Part shown: piece after piece, positions 7,397 to 16,424 of the stretch
How the letters are laid out: each line of letters starts with the position of its first letter
How positions within the stretch are numbered: the first letter of the stretch is position 1
Source: Pseudomonadota bacterium
GTDB lineage: Bacteria > Pseudomonadota > Alphaproteobacteria > Rhizobiales > Xanthobacteraceae
NCBI GenBank assembly: GCA_023386885.1
Contig: JAEWIX010000003.1
Location: 36,615-100,614, forward strand
Reading direction: 5' to 3'
Length of the DNA stretch: 64,000 bases
Made by a program: the position numbers and the translations under genes
Notes under the pieces: generated by a model
Databases searched by the model: none
What the model was told of the DNA's origin: nothing
Seen by the model: the letters and a program-made list of their open reading frames with translations, nothing else

Positions 7397-8361
7397 AGGA
7401 TTTTGCAGGGCGGATCGCGGTCATCACCGGTGGCGGTACCGGCATGGGCCGCGAACTGGCGCGGCAGCTTGTCGCCGAAGGTTGCAACGTCGCGATGTGC
7501 GATGTGTCGGCGGCCAATATGGCGGAAACCAAGCGGCTGTGCGAAGCCGAGCGCCTTCCACAGGGGCTGCGTATCACGACGCACGTCGTCGATGTCTCCG
7601 ACGAGGCGCAGATGCAGCGGTTTCGCGACGAGGTCGCCGAACAGCAGGCGACCGACAAGGTTCATCTGCTGTTCAACAATGCCGGCATTGGCGGCGGCGG
7701 CAGTCTGTTCACCAGCACTCGCGAGCAATGGGAGCGCACCTTCAACATCTGCTGGGGTGGGGTTTATCTCGGCACCCGCACGTTCCTGCCGATGCTGGTC
7801 AAGGCGGATGCCGGCCACATCGTCAACACTTCCAGCGTCAACGGCTTCTGGGCATCGCTGGGTCCGACCGTTCCCCACACCGCATACAGCGCGGCGAAGT
7901 TCGCGGTAAAGGGATTCACTGAGGCGCTGATCACCGATCTGCGGCTGAACGCGCCGCATATCAAATGCTCGGTGGTGATGCCAGGACACATCGGCACCGC
8001 GATCATGTCGAATTCGCGCAAGGTTCAGAAAGGCATCGAGACCGACGTGCTCGATCAGAACGAAATCGAGCAGATGCGGGGACGGCTCGTCGCCGGCGGC
8101 GTCGACGTATCGCAACTGTCCGACGACGCCATTCAGCAGATGGCGGCGGAGCGTGCGCGTGTGTTTCTTGAAGAGGCGCCGATGACGGCGGCGGCTGCCG
8201 CCAAGGTTATTCTCGATGGCGTCAAGGCCGAGCGCTGGCGGATTCTGGTCGGGCACGATGCCGAATTGCTCGATCGCTGGGTGCGCGACGCCCCGGAGGG
8301 CACCTACGATCCAAGCTTCCATGCGCGGTTCGCCGCCGAAGCGGGCTGGAAGCTGGGTTGA
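7393..8361 (+). CDS. SDR family NAD(P)-dependent oxidoreductase
   Basis: 322 residues. Cofactor motif TGGGTGMG near residue 12, NNAG (about 95), catalytic Ser in IVNTSSVNG and Tyr-x3-Lys in YSAAK (near 163-167) are all present, so it should be active. The C-terminal extension (about 240-322) with helix-rich EEAPMTAAAAAKVILDGVKAERWRILVG is typical of SDRs annotated near acyl or steroid metabolism. Substrate unknown. It starts inside the stop codon of the ketopantoate-reductase-like gene and ends six bases before the acetamidase gene on the other strand. Confidence 0.9.
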   Translation: MKDFAGRIAVITGGGTGMGRELARQLVAEGCNVAMCDVSAANMAETKRLCEAERLPQGLRITTHVVDVSDEAQMQRFRDEVAEQQATDKVHLLFNNAGIGGGGSLFTSTREQWERTFNICWGGVYLGTRTFLPMLVKADAGHIVNTSSVNGFWASLGPTVPHTAYSAAKFAVKGFTEALITDLRLNAPHIKCSVVMPGHIGTAIMSNSRKVQKGIETDVLDQNEIEQMRGRLVAGGVDVSQLSDDAIQQMAAERARVFLEEAPMTAAAAAKVILDGVKAERWRILVGHDAELLDRWVRDAPEGTYDPSFHARFAAEAGWKLG

Positions 8362-8367
8362 TCGCGC

Positions 8368-9309
8368 TCACCCGTGTACGATCGTTTTCTCGATCATGCA
8401 GTGAATGCCTTTCGAGCCGTTCACCGTCTGCGTCACGCGCAGGTCGACGGCGAGACTGCACAGCATGTAGGCGTCCTCGCGTGACAATCCGCGCTTTTTG
8501 CCGAGCAGCACGATCATGTCGCGCAAGGCATCCTCGGCGCAGCGATCAAGATCTGGATGCATTGCCATGGTGATGTAGTGCGTCGGCGTTTCCGCACGCG
8601 GCGTGGCGATACTCACATCCTTGCGCAGGGTGAGCCGAAAGCGGCCCTGCAGCGCGGTCTCGATGGCGGTGACGCAGACCTCACCGTCGCCCTGCGCGGC
8701 GTGGCCGTCGCCGCAGGAAAACATCGCGCCGGGAACGAACACCGGCAGAAACAGCGTCGTACCGGGGGTTAACTCTTTGAGGTCGATGTTGCCGCCCATG
8801 GCGCGCGGCACCAGCGACGAGATGCGTCCCCATGCCGGCGGCGGTGACACGCCCATGACGCCGAAGAACGGCTTGAGCGGAAGATCGTAGCCCCATGGCA
8901 TTCGGCCCGTCATCCGTTCGCGGTCGAGCGGAATATTGACGAGACGTTGCTCGGGAAAATCCTCGGGCAGCGTCCCCATCAACGGGCGGATGACATTCCA
9001 GCCCCAGTCCTGCCGCAGCCGAATGTCGAGAATGTCGACCTGAAGCACATCACCGGGCGTGGCGTCCGCGATAGCGATCGGTCCAGTCAGGATGTGGCCG
9101 GGCAACATACGCTCGTTCTCGGTGTGAATGGCATCGAGTTCGGGCGGGATGTGAAACTTGCTCCGGTCGGGGATGACTTCCGGGCTACCGCTGACGGTCT
9201 CAACGGTGACTTCGTCTCCGCTGGCGATGCGGAGAACCGGTTGCAGCTTCGCTTCGAAGAAGCCCCAGTGACAGGTTTTTGGGCTGGCAGCGAGATGATG
9301 ATGCGGCAT
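8368..9309 (-). CDS. Acetamidase/formamidase family protein
   Basis: 313 residues, full length for the FmdA/AmdA family, which hydrolyses formamide or short-chain amides to acid and ammonia in the cytoplasm. Seen: an early HHHLAASPKTCHWGFFEA segment, PGDVLQVDILDI in the central barrel, then the family signature MFSCGDGHAAQGDGEVCVTAIET (about 198-221) with conserved Asp, His and Glu that bind the catalytic metal. The true substrate cannot be told from sequence. It sits 57 bases downstream of the LysR regulator on the same strand, which may control it. Confidence 0.9.
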   Translation of the reverse strand: MPHHHLAASPKTCHWGFFEAKLQPVLRIASGDEVTVETVSGSPEVIPDRSKFHIPPELDAIHTENERMLPGHILTGPIAIADATPGDVLQVDILDIRLRQDWGWNVIRPLMGTLPEDFPEQRLVNIPLDRERMTGRMPWGYDLPLKPFFGVMGVSPPPAWGRISSLVPRAMGGNIDLKELTPGTTLFLPVFVPGAMFSCGDGHAAQGDGEVCVTAIETALQGRFRLTLRKDVSIATPRAETPTHYITMAMHPDLDRCAEDALRDMIVLLGKKRGLSREDAYMLCSLAVDLRVTQTVNGSKGIHCMIEKTIVHG

Positions 9310-9366
9310 GAGTGTTCACCCGTTTTTTATGCGTGCGAGTGTGCGTCAGAGGATGGCGATTGTCGA

Positions 9367-10269
9367 TCAGGTGAGAGCGTCGCGGCGCAGCACACCTTCG
9401 AGCCAATCGATGAACACCCGTAACCGATGCGACAGGTGTTGCCGATGCGGATAGAGCAGCGTCATCGGCATCGGCACGGCGCGAAAGTTGGGCATCACCT
9501 CGATCAGCGCGCCGGAGGCGAGATGGTCCTTCACGTCGTAGGCGGGAATCTGGATTAATCCCAGGCCGGCGAGACAGCAGGCGATATAGGCTTCGGCGTT
9601 GTTGACGGTGACTCGGGCGCGCAGCGCGCCGGTCGTCACTTCGCCATCCGCGAGCCATTCCCACGGCACGGTGCGCCCGTTCGACGGTGAGGCATAGTTC
9701 ACCGCAAAATGCGTGATGAGATCGTCAGGATGGCGCGGCGTGCCGTGGCGCGCCAGATAGGCGGGGCTGGCGACGTTGATCAACGGCAACTCGCCGATGT
9801 GGCGCGCGATCAGCCCGGAATCGGTAAGAGGACCGACCCGCAAGACGCAATCGATGTTTTCCTCGATCAGATTTACGGCACGGTCGGTCGATCCGAAATC
9901 CACGTCGATCTCGGGAAACCGCGCGAGAAATTCCGGCAGAGCAGGGGCGAGGATCAGCCGACCGATCCGGCCGGGCACATCGATGCGAATTCGCCCGGTA
10001 GGGAGAACCGCGTCATTGCGAAACAGGTTTTCGATTTCCTCGACATCAGCAATGGCGCGCAGGCAGCGCTCGTAGAAAGCAGCACCATCCTGGGTGGCCG
10101 CGACCTTGCGCGTAGTGCGCGACAGCAGCCGCGCGCCGACGCGACTTTCCAGCGTTTGAACCGCCGCCGAGACCGATGAGCGCGGCAGGCCAAGCGTCGT
10201 CGCGGCCTTGGTGAAGCTGCCGCTTTCAACGACCCGGGCGAACACCCGAAAAAGCTCGATGCGATCCAC
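9367..10269 (-). CDS. LysR-family transcriptional regulator
   Basis: 300 residues. The N-terminal winged helix-turn-helix reads FARVVESGSFTKAATTLGLPRSSVSAAVQTLESRVGARLLSRTTRKVAAT (about 10-60), followed by a linker helix and a periplasmic-binding-like effector domain. The pattern LPTGRIRIDVP and the TTR after LLSR place it in the CrgA-like subgroup. It is divergent from the SDR at 10401, with two inverted repeats in the 131-base gap, so it likely controls that SDR and possibly the acetamidase behind it. Confidence 0.93.
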   Translation of the reverse strand: MDRIELFRVFARVVESGSFTKAATTLGLPRSSVSAAVQTLESRVGARLLSRTTRKVAATQDGAAFYERCLRAIADVEEIENLFRNDAVLPTGRIRIDVPGRIGRLILAPALPEFLARFPEIDVDFGSTDRAVNLIEENIDCVLRVGPLTDSGLIARHIGELPLINVASPAYLARHGTPRHPDDLITHFAVNYASPSNGRTVPWEWLADGEVTTGALRARVTVNNAEAYIACCLAGLGLIQIPAYDVKDHLASGALIEVMPNFRAVPMPMTLLYPHRQHLSHRLRVFIDWLEGVLRRDALT

Positions 10270-10282
10270 GATTTAGCTCACG

Positions 10283-10319
10283 TTCGAATTGTTCGAAAAT
10301 TCTGACATATTTTGTCAGA
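10283..10319. promoter_or_regulatory. Candidate LysR operator: two adjacent inverted repeats
   Basis: TTCGAA-TTG-TTCGAA (10283-10297) and TCTGACA-TATTT-TGTCAGA (10301-10319) lie in the gap between the divergent LysR and SDR genes. The second is a perfect 7-bp inverted repeat and contains a T-N11-A spacing as LysR-type sites usually do. Binding is inferred. Confidence 0.55.
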
Positions 10320-10400
10320 TGAAGCCAGTTTAATCCGTTTTTCAAGATGATAGCTCTGGGTCCATAGCCGCATGGGCGGCGAATGAGGGAGCAGCAGGAC

Positions 10401-11174
10401 ATGACCGATCACAGCATCAAGGGAAAAACCGTCATCATCGCCGGTGGCGCCAAGAATCTCGGCGGCCTGCTGGCGCGCGATCTGGCGGCGCATGGCGCCA
10501 AGGCGGTGGCGATCCACTACAACAGCGCGGCCACCAAGGCCGACGCCGATAAGACCGTGGCGGCAATCAAGGCCGCCGGCGCGAACGCGGTGGCATTGCA
10601 AGGCAACCTGACCACCGCTGCGGCGATGGAAAAACTATTCGCGGATGCCGTCGCCGCGGTCGGCAAACCGGACATCGCCATCAACACCGTCGGCAAGGTG
10701 CTGAAGAAGCCGATGGTGGAGATCAGCGAAGGGGAATACGACGAGATGAGCGCGGTGAACGCCAAGTCGGCGTTCTTCTTCCTCAAGGAAGCCGGCCGCT
10801 ATCTCAACGACAACGGCAAGATCTGCACGCTGGTGACGTCGCTGCTCGGCGCCTATACGCCGTTCTATGCGTCCTACGCCGGCACCAAGGCCCCGGTGGA
10901 GCATTTCACCCGCGCGGCCTCGAAAGAATTTGGCGAGCGCGGCATCTCGGTGACCGCGATCGGGCCGGGGCCAATGGATACGCCGTTCTTCTACCCGGCG
11001 GAAGGCGCGGACGCGGTCGCCTATCACAAGACCGCGGCGGCGCTGTCGAAGTTCTCGAAGACCGGTCTCACCGATATCGAGGATATCGTGCCGTTCATCC
11101 GCTTTCTGGTGTCGGACGGCTGGTGGATGACCGGGCAGACCATTCTGGTCAATGGCGGTTACACCACCAAATAG
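10401..11174 (+). CDS. SDR family oxidoreductase
   Basis: 257 residues from the ATG at 10401 (AGGAC upstream; an ATG at 10383 is the alternative). Cofactor loop AGGAKNLGG (about 14-22), a basic-free NAD(P) pocket, the LVTSLLGAY catalytic Ser and YAGTK catalytic Tyr/Lys (about 163-167) are intact, and the C-terminal GQTILVNGGY closes the fold. The family reduces or oxidises carbonyl/alcohol groups; the substrate is unknown. It is divergent from LysR and likely its target. Confidence 0.88.
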   Translation: MTDHSIKGKTVIIAGGAKNLGGLLARDLAAHGAKAVAIHYNSAATKADADKTVAAIKAAGANAVALQGNLTTAAAMEKLFADAVAAVGKPDIAINTVGKVLKKPMVEISEGEYDEMSAVNAKSAFFFLKEAGRYLNDNGKICTLVTSLLGAYTPFYASYAGTKAPVEHFTRAASKEFGERGISVTAIGPGPMDTPFFYPAEGADAVAYHKTAAALSKFSKTGLTDIEDIVPFIRFLVSDGWWMTGQTILVNGGYTTK

Positions 11175-11322
11175 CCGGACGCGAACTTCGCGAAATCGTC
11201 CGGTTATCGGAACGGCGGCGGCGCGCCCACAAGGGCGGCCGCCGCGCGTTTTACCGTTTCCATTGTTTATTGTTGTTCTAAACTGCACGCAGAAATGGAA
11301 CACAGGCAAGGGATCCGAAGCC

Positions 11323-12129
11323 ATGCAGCAGGACGTGAAGACGCGCGAGACGGCACCGACGGACATGATCGATCTCGCGGCGCTGGTCACTGATCTCAAT
11401 ATGCTGCTGCGTCTCAAGACCACCGTGATCGGCATGAAGATGTTCGCCACCGTGGCGGAAATGGAAGCCATTCCGAAAATCCGCCGGCCCAACGCGATTC
11501 ACACGACGGATCAGATCGTCAGCATGGCGTCGCGGCTGGGCTGGACCGTCGGCATCACGTCGGATGATCTGGTCGGCGCCCAGTGCCGGGCCGTGATCGG
11601 ACTTTCGCCGCGCGACGAGAAATGGCTCAAGGGTGAATCCTATGTCGGCGTCTGGCATGGCACGCAGGAGGATGCGCAGAAGCGGCAGGAAGCGCTGTGC
11701 ACGGTGCCTTACGGGCATTACGAGGCGATGGTTGTCAGCCCGCTTGCGAGCGGCCGGCTCAATCCGCCGGATATCTGCATGGTCTACGCCACGCCCGGCC
11801 AGATGATCATCCTCATCAACGGGCTGCAATACACAGGCTACAAGAAGTTCGAATGGGGCGTCGTCGGCGAGACCGCCTGCGCCGACTCATGGGGACGGGC
11901 GCTTGCCACCGGCGAACCGAGCCTGTCGCTCCCTTGCTTCGCCGAGCGGCGCTATGGTGGCGTGCCGGACGAGGAGATGCTGATGGCGCTGTCGCCGGCG
12001 CACCTCGCCAAGGCGGTGGTGGGTATGAAGGCACTGGCCAAGAACGGCCTGCGCTATCCGATCGCGCCCTATGGTATCCAGAGCGACGTTCGCGCTGGAA
12101 TGGGTGCGTCCTACGCCGACCGGAAATAG
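11323..12129 (+). CDS. DUF169 domain-containing protein
   Basis: 268 residues. Conserved DUF169 features: an early LKTTVIGMKMF segment, CRAVIGL, then APL-like VSPLASGRLNPPDICMVYATPGQMIILINGLQY, and a late SLPCFAERRYGGVPDEEMLMALSP. Cysteines at several conserved places (about 85, 126, 188, 207) could bind metal or a cluster. No activity is proven for DUF169. The start at 11323 is chosen because residues encoded upstream look like intergenic translation. It follows the LysR-linked SDR by about 150 bases. Confidence 0.82.
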   Translation: MQQDVKTRETAPTDMIDLAALVTDLNMLLRLKTTVIGMKMFATVAEMEAIPKIRRPNAIHTTDQIVSMASRLGWTVGITSDDLVGAQCRAVIGLSPRDEKWLKGESYVGVWHGTQEDAQKRQEALCTVPYGHYEAMVVSPLASGRLNPPDICMVYATPGQMIILINGLQYTGYKKFEWGVVGETACADSWGRALATGEPSLSLPCFAERRYGGVPDEEMLMALSPAHLAKAVVGMKALAKNGLRYPIAPYGIQSDVRAGMGASYADRK

Positions 12130-12231
12130 GCGGTCACCTGCGCGCTGGCCGTGTGGGCTTGACCAATTTGCCCGGCAGTGATGGAACGGGCGCCCGCGGT
12201 GCGCGCTGCATCGATTCATGGAGCCCAGCCA

Positions 12232-13416
12232 ATGAAACCCTCGGCCGAATTCGATATCGTCGTCTACGGTGCCAGTGGGTTTACCGGACGGCTGGTGGCT
12301 GAATATCTGGCATCGCGCAGCGGTGAGCCGCATGACCTGACATGGGCGATGGCCGGGCGCAGCCTCGACAAACTCGCAGCCGTGCGTGACGAAATCGGGG
12401 CGCCGAAAGACACGCCATTGATCGCCGCCGACGCCGCCGATCCAGCTTCACTCGAGGCGATGCTGAAGCGGACCAAGGCGATGTTGACCACGGTCGGTCC
12501 ATATCAACTCTACGGCACCGATCTGGTCGCGGCCTGCGTCAAGAGTGGCACCGACTATCTCGACCTCTGCGGCGAGCCGGTATGGATGCGGCAGATGATC
12601 GACAAGTATCAGGCCGCAGCGAAGGCATCCGGCGCACGTATTGTATTTTCTTGCGGCTACGATTCGATTCCGTTCGAACTTGGCGTGTTCTTCCTGCAGG
12701 ACGCCGCCAAGGAGAAATTCGGTTCGACCTTCAACCGCGTCAAGGGCCGCGTTCGCAAGATGAAAGGCACCTTCTCCGGCGGCACGGCGGCCAGCATGAA
12801 GGCAATCTTCGCCGCCGCCGCCAACGATCCCAGCTTGTTGCCGATGTTGCGCGACCCGTTCGTGCTAACGCCGGATTTCGAGGGACCGAAGCAGCCGCCG
12901 GGCAACAAGCCGCAGTTCGACGACGATCTCGACATGTGGGTCGCGCCGTTCGTGATGGCCAACATCAACACGCGCAATGTCCACCGCTCGAACTTTTTGC
13001 TGGATTTCCCTTACGGCCGGGACTTCGTCTACGACGAGATGATGGTCGCGGGGCCGAAGGACACCGGCGAAGCGATGGCGAAAGCTATCGTCGCCGGGAA
13101 CAACAAGATGGGCGCGCAGGGCGGGCCGAAGCCTGGAGAGGGCCCCTCGAAAGAGGAGCGCGAGGCGGGATACTTCGATCTTTTGTTCCTCGGCGTCGGG
13201 CCGGATGGCCGCCAGATGCGCGCCGTTGTGACCGGCGACCGCGACCCCGGTTACGGCTGCACCGCGAAGATGATCGCCGAAAGCGCGATCTGTCTGGTGC
13301 GCGAGGCGACGGATGTGCCGGGCGGCATCTGGACACCGGGCGCGGCCTTCGGCCATCGCCTGGTCAAGCGGTTATCCGATCATGCTGGCATGACGTTCGG
13401 TATCGAACAGGTTTGA
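12232..13416 (+). CDS. Saccharopine dehydrogenase-like / trans-acting enoyl reductase family protein
   Basis: 394 residues. The N-terminal Rossmann domain has VVYGASGFTGRLVAEYL (about residues 8-24), and TVGPYQLYGTDLVAACVKSGTDYLDLCGE and FSCGYDSIPFELGVFFL are typical of the group that includes mycobacterial trans-acting enoyl reductases. These act on acyl chains with NADPH; lysine metabolism is unlikely. GGAG lies before the ATG at 12232. It ends 16 bases from the convergent polysaccharide ligase gene. Confidence 0.87.
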   Translation: MKPSAEFDIVVYGASGFTGRLVAEYLASRSGEPHDLTWAMAGRSLDKLAAVRDEIGAPKDTPLIAADAADPASLEAMLKRTKAMLTTVGPYQLYGTDLVAACVKSGTDYLDLCGEPVWMRQMIDKYQAAAKASGARIVFSCGYDSIPFELGVFFLQDAAKEKFGSTFNRVKGRVRKMKGTFSGGTAASMKAIFAAAANDPSLLPMLRDPFVLTPDFEGPKQPPGNKPQFDDDLDMWVAPFVMANINTRNVHRSNFLLDFPYGRDFVYDEMMVAGPKDTGEAMAKAIVAGNNKMGAQGGPKPGEGPSKEEREAGYFDLLFLGVGPDGRQMRAVVTGDRDPGYGCTAKMIAESAICLVREATDVPGGIWTPGAAFGHRLVKRLSDHAGMTFGIEQV

Positions 13417-13432
13417 GGTTGTAACCCAGGCT

Positions 13433-14728
13433 TCAGGTGCGCGCGGGAGTGGGCCATCCAATGGCCGCCTTGGCCGCGCCCCAACTTCGGTGAGCCGTTG
13501 CGATGTACTGCTGATTGGCGGCAAACAGCCCCCACATGAGGCCGAGCATCATCCAAAAATGCCGCCAGTGGTCGGTGTCGATGATGAAGGCCTCGCCAAC
13601 GGTGCCGAGGAAGGCCGCAAACACCGCGAGATAGATGCGCTGCCACGGCGAGCGCACGAAGGCATAGCGGAAACCGAGTACGACGGTAGTGCCTATCAGC
13701 GCTGGATAGCACACACCGCTGATCCAGCCGCCCGACATGAAGGCATTGAGATAGGAATTATGGGTGTCTTCCGGGAAATACTTGGTGAACTGCAGAGGGC
13801 CGATGCCGAACGGCAGATCGAGCGCCATCCGCGCTCCGAGAATGTGCCGGCCGAAGCGACCGAAGCGACCTTCATCGTAACTCTGATCGAAGCTGGCGCG
13901 CTGTTTGAATAGCGCGTCGATGGAATCGAACGACAGCAGGACCAGCAACAGCGCCGCACCCGCCAATAGTGCTGCCGCTGACAGGATGACGATGCGCGAG
14001 CGCTGAATGTTGGTTTTGCTCGTCAGCACCATCATGAACAGCATGAACGCGGAGGTGACGACGAACTGACCCCATGCGGCGCGTGAAAACGCCAGCAGCA
14101 GCGCGAGCGCGATGACACCGAGCAGCAGCGTGCTGCGAAATGCCTTGCCGAAGCGGTCGCTGACGACGCTCTGCAGCACGAACAGCGCCGGCAGGATCAG
14201 AAAGGCTGAAAACACGTTGGGATCCTTGAACGGACCCATGGCGCGATCGTAGAGCGTGAACAGACCGCGGGCGCCGGGAAACAGACCGAAGTATCCGGCG
14301 ATGCCGGCGAGGGAGGCGATGAGCGCGCCGAAGATCAGGCCGCGACGAAGAAAATCAAGGCGCGCGGCGGTATCCTGCGCTACCGCCATCGCAAAGAAGA
14401 TCGCGGTGATCGCCATGTACCACGACGTCAGGATCCAGGTCACGATACGGCTCTGGTTCATCAGGTTCGCGGCGCAGATCGTGTAACCGATATTGACCAG
14501 GAACAGCATCGCAATCAGCGGCAGGAATGCCAGCCGCAGGCTTAGTCCGGTCGCGACCAATACGACGATCGCCAAAAGCGTGGTGAGTTCGTAGGGACTC
14601 GGCTCGAAGAACACCACAGCGCCCGAACATCCGACCAGCCAGAGCAGGCTGCGCTGCAAGGCGACAATGCGTGGCGCCGCCAGGGCGGGTGGCAAGGAAC
14701 CGTAGCTTGCGGCGAAGTCCGTCATCAC
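13433..14728 (-). CDS. O-antigen ligase / polymerase-like membrane protein of exopolysaccharide synthesis
   Basis: 431 residues with about ten to twelve hydrophobic helices. A large loop between the later helices holds RFGRFGRHILGARMALDLPFGIGPLQF and EDTHNSYLNAFMSGGWISG; H-N-S-Y-L is the conserved Wzy_C/WaaL motif region. Such proteins join or polymerise undecaprenyl-linked glycans on the periplasmic face of the inner membrane. It is last in a minus-strand run behind the sugar transferase and glycosyltransferase, consistent with one polysaccharide pathway. Confidence 0.87.
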   Translation of the reverse strand: MMTDFAASYGSLPPALAAPRIVALQRSLLWLVGCSGAVVFFEPSPYELTTLLAIVVLVATGLSLRLAFLPLIAMLFLVNIGYTICAANLMNQSRIVTWILTSWYMAITAIFFAMAVAQDTAARLDFLRRGLIFGALIASLAGIAGYFGLFPGARGLFTLYDRAMGPFKDPNVFSAFLILPALFVLQSVVSDRFGKAFRSTLLLGVIALALLLAFSRAAWGQFVVTSAFMLFMMVLTSKTNIQRSRIVILSAAALLAGAALLLVLLSFDSIDALFKQRASFDQSYDEGRFGRFGRHILGARMALDLPFGIGPLQFTKYFPEDTHNSYLNAFMSGGWISGVCYPALIGTTVVLGFRYAFVRSPWQRIYLAVFAAFLGTVGEAFIIDTDHWRHFWMMLGLMWGLFAANQQYIATAHRSWGAAKAAIGWPTPART

Positions 14729-14776
14729 ACGCTCATACTCTTACGCAACGCTTCGGCCGTGGCCGTCTCTCAATGC

Positions 14777-16309
14777 TCAGTAGGCGTTTTCCGCCTTCAG
14801 AAGTGCGGTCGGGGTCTTCAAGAGAATGTAGAGATCGAACAGTACGGACCAGTTTTCGATGTAATAGAGATCGAACTCGACGCGCTTCTGGATTTTTTCC
14901 TCGCTGTCCACCTCGCCGCGCCAGCCATTGATCTGTGCCCAACCGGTGATGCCCGGCTTGACGCGGTGGCGCGCGAAGTAGCCGTCCACTGTTTCGTCGA
15001 ACAGACGGCTTTTCAACTTGCCTTGCACGGCATGCGGTCGGGGGCCGACCAGCGAGAGATTGTTCTTGAACACCACGTTGAATAGTTGCGGCAGTTCGTC
15101 GAGACTGCTCTTGCGAATGAATTTGCCGACGCGGGTGACACGCGGATCATTCTTGGTCACGACTTTGCTTGCCAGCGGATCGGCCTGATCGTGATAGAGC
15201 GAGCGGAATTTGAAAACGTCGATGCGCTCGTTGTTGAATCCGAAGCGCTTCTGCCGGAACAGCACCGGTCCCGGGCTGTCGAGCTTGATCGCGAGCGCGA
15301 TGAGCGCCATCAGCGGCGACAGCAGCAGAAGAAGAATGCCGCCGACGATATGGTCGAACAGCGATTTCATCACCTGATCCCAGTCGGTGATCGGCGCTTC
15401 GAACACGTCGAGCGTGGGCACCTTGCCGAGATAGGAATAAGAGCGCGGCCGGAAGCGCAGCTTGTTGGTGTGCGCGGAGAGCCGGATATCGACCGGCAGC
15501 ACCCACAGCTTCTTCAGCATATCGAGGATGCGCGTCTCAGCCGAGATGGGCATCGCGAACAACACAAGATCGAGGCGGGTGCGACGCGCGAATTCTGTGA
15601 TGTCGTCGATCTTTCCCAGTTTGGGAAGACCCGCACAGGTGTCGAGCGCGCGGGAATCCGCGCGATCGTCAAACACACCGAGGATTTCGATATCGGAATC
15701 CTCGTCAGCTTGCAGAAGTCGGATCAGTTTCTCGCCGTTCTGATCGGCACCGATGATGATGGTGCGGCGATCGAGACGACCCTCGCGGGCCCAGCGCCGA
15801 ACCAAGGATCGCAGCACCAGTCGTCCGGCGGTCAGCGCGGCGAGACCGACGACAAAATAGGCCGACAGCCACAGGCGCGAGAAAGAATTGCCCATCTTGA
15901 GGAAGAACGAGGCGCCGATGAACAGCAGAAACACCAGCCCCCAGGCGGAGATCATTCGCGTCATCTGCCGCAACGTCGCGCGGAACATCTGTACTTCGTA
16001 GAGATCGGCGGCCTGGAATGTCGTTACCGAGGCGAGCGTCACACAGAGAATGGAGGCGGGATAGAACCAGCTAAAATCGTCGAGACGGGCGACATAGCTG
16101 AAGTAGACCGCGAAGCCGATTGCCGCGATCAGGACGAAGTCGGCGAGACGTACCAGCCCTGCAATGACAATCGGAGAGTAGGCATTGCGAACCTTCTGGT
16201 TGGTCACCGCCAGCGCCGCAGGCGACAGGCGACGCCGACGCTCGACACGGGGGGCTCCCCCGGAAGTCGAGGCGGCGTCGATCATGGAGCGGGCGTTGAG
16301 AGGTTCCAC
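14777..16309 (-). CDS. Undecaprenyl-phosphate glucose phosphotransferase (WcaJ/PssY-type)
   Basis: 510 residues. Four N-terminal membrane helices (about 45-160), a CoA-binding-like central domain (TIIIGADQNGEKLIRLL), one more helix, then a C-terminal bacterial sugar transferase domain with FKFRSLYHDQADPLAS, SSLDELPQLFNV, NLSLVGPRPHA and KPGITGWAQINGWRGE. It starts repeat-unit assembly by moving glucose-1-phosphate (or a related sugar) from UDP-sugar to undecaprenyl phosphate. Neighbours supply the next sugars, the export pore and the polymerase. Confidence 0.94.
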   Translation of the reverse strand: MEPLNARSMIDAASTSGGAPRVERRRRLSPAALAVTNQKVRNAYSPIVIAGLVRLADFVLIAAIGFAVYFSYVARLDDFSWFYPASILCVTLASVTTFQAADLYEVQMFRATLRQMTRMISAWGLVFLLFIGASFFLKMGNSFSRLWLSAYFVVGLAALTAGRLVLRSLVRRWAREGRLDRRTIIIGADQNGEKLIRLLQADEDSDIEILGVFDDRADSRALDTCAGLPKLGKIDDITEFARRTRLDLVLFAMPISAETRILDMLKKLWVLPVDIRLSAHTNKLRFRPRSYSYLGKVPTLDVFEAPITDWDQVMKSLFDHIVGGILLLLLSPLMALIALAIKLDSPGPVLFRQKRFGFNNERIDVFKFRSLYHDQADPLASKVVTKNDPRVTRVGKFIRKSSLDELPQLFNVVFKNNLSLVGPRPHAVQGKLKSRLFDETVDGYFARHRVKPGITGWAQINGWRGEVDSEEKIQKRVEFDLYYIENWSVLFDLYILLKTPTALLKAENAY

Positions 16310-16424
16310 GTTGTGTCGTCCACATGGTTCGCGAGCGGTCGTTCGGCGCGCGCGACTGTAGTGAGTTGGTTCCCACCACTTAGTGAACGTGATCGAAGAA
16401 TCAGGGCCGGCCCGTCACGGACGG

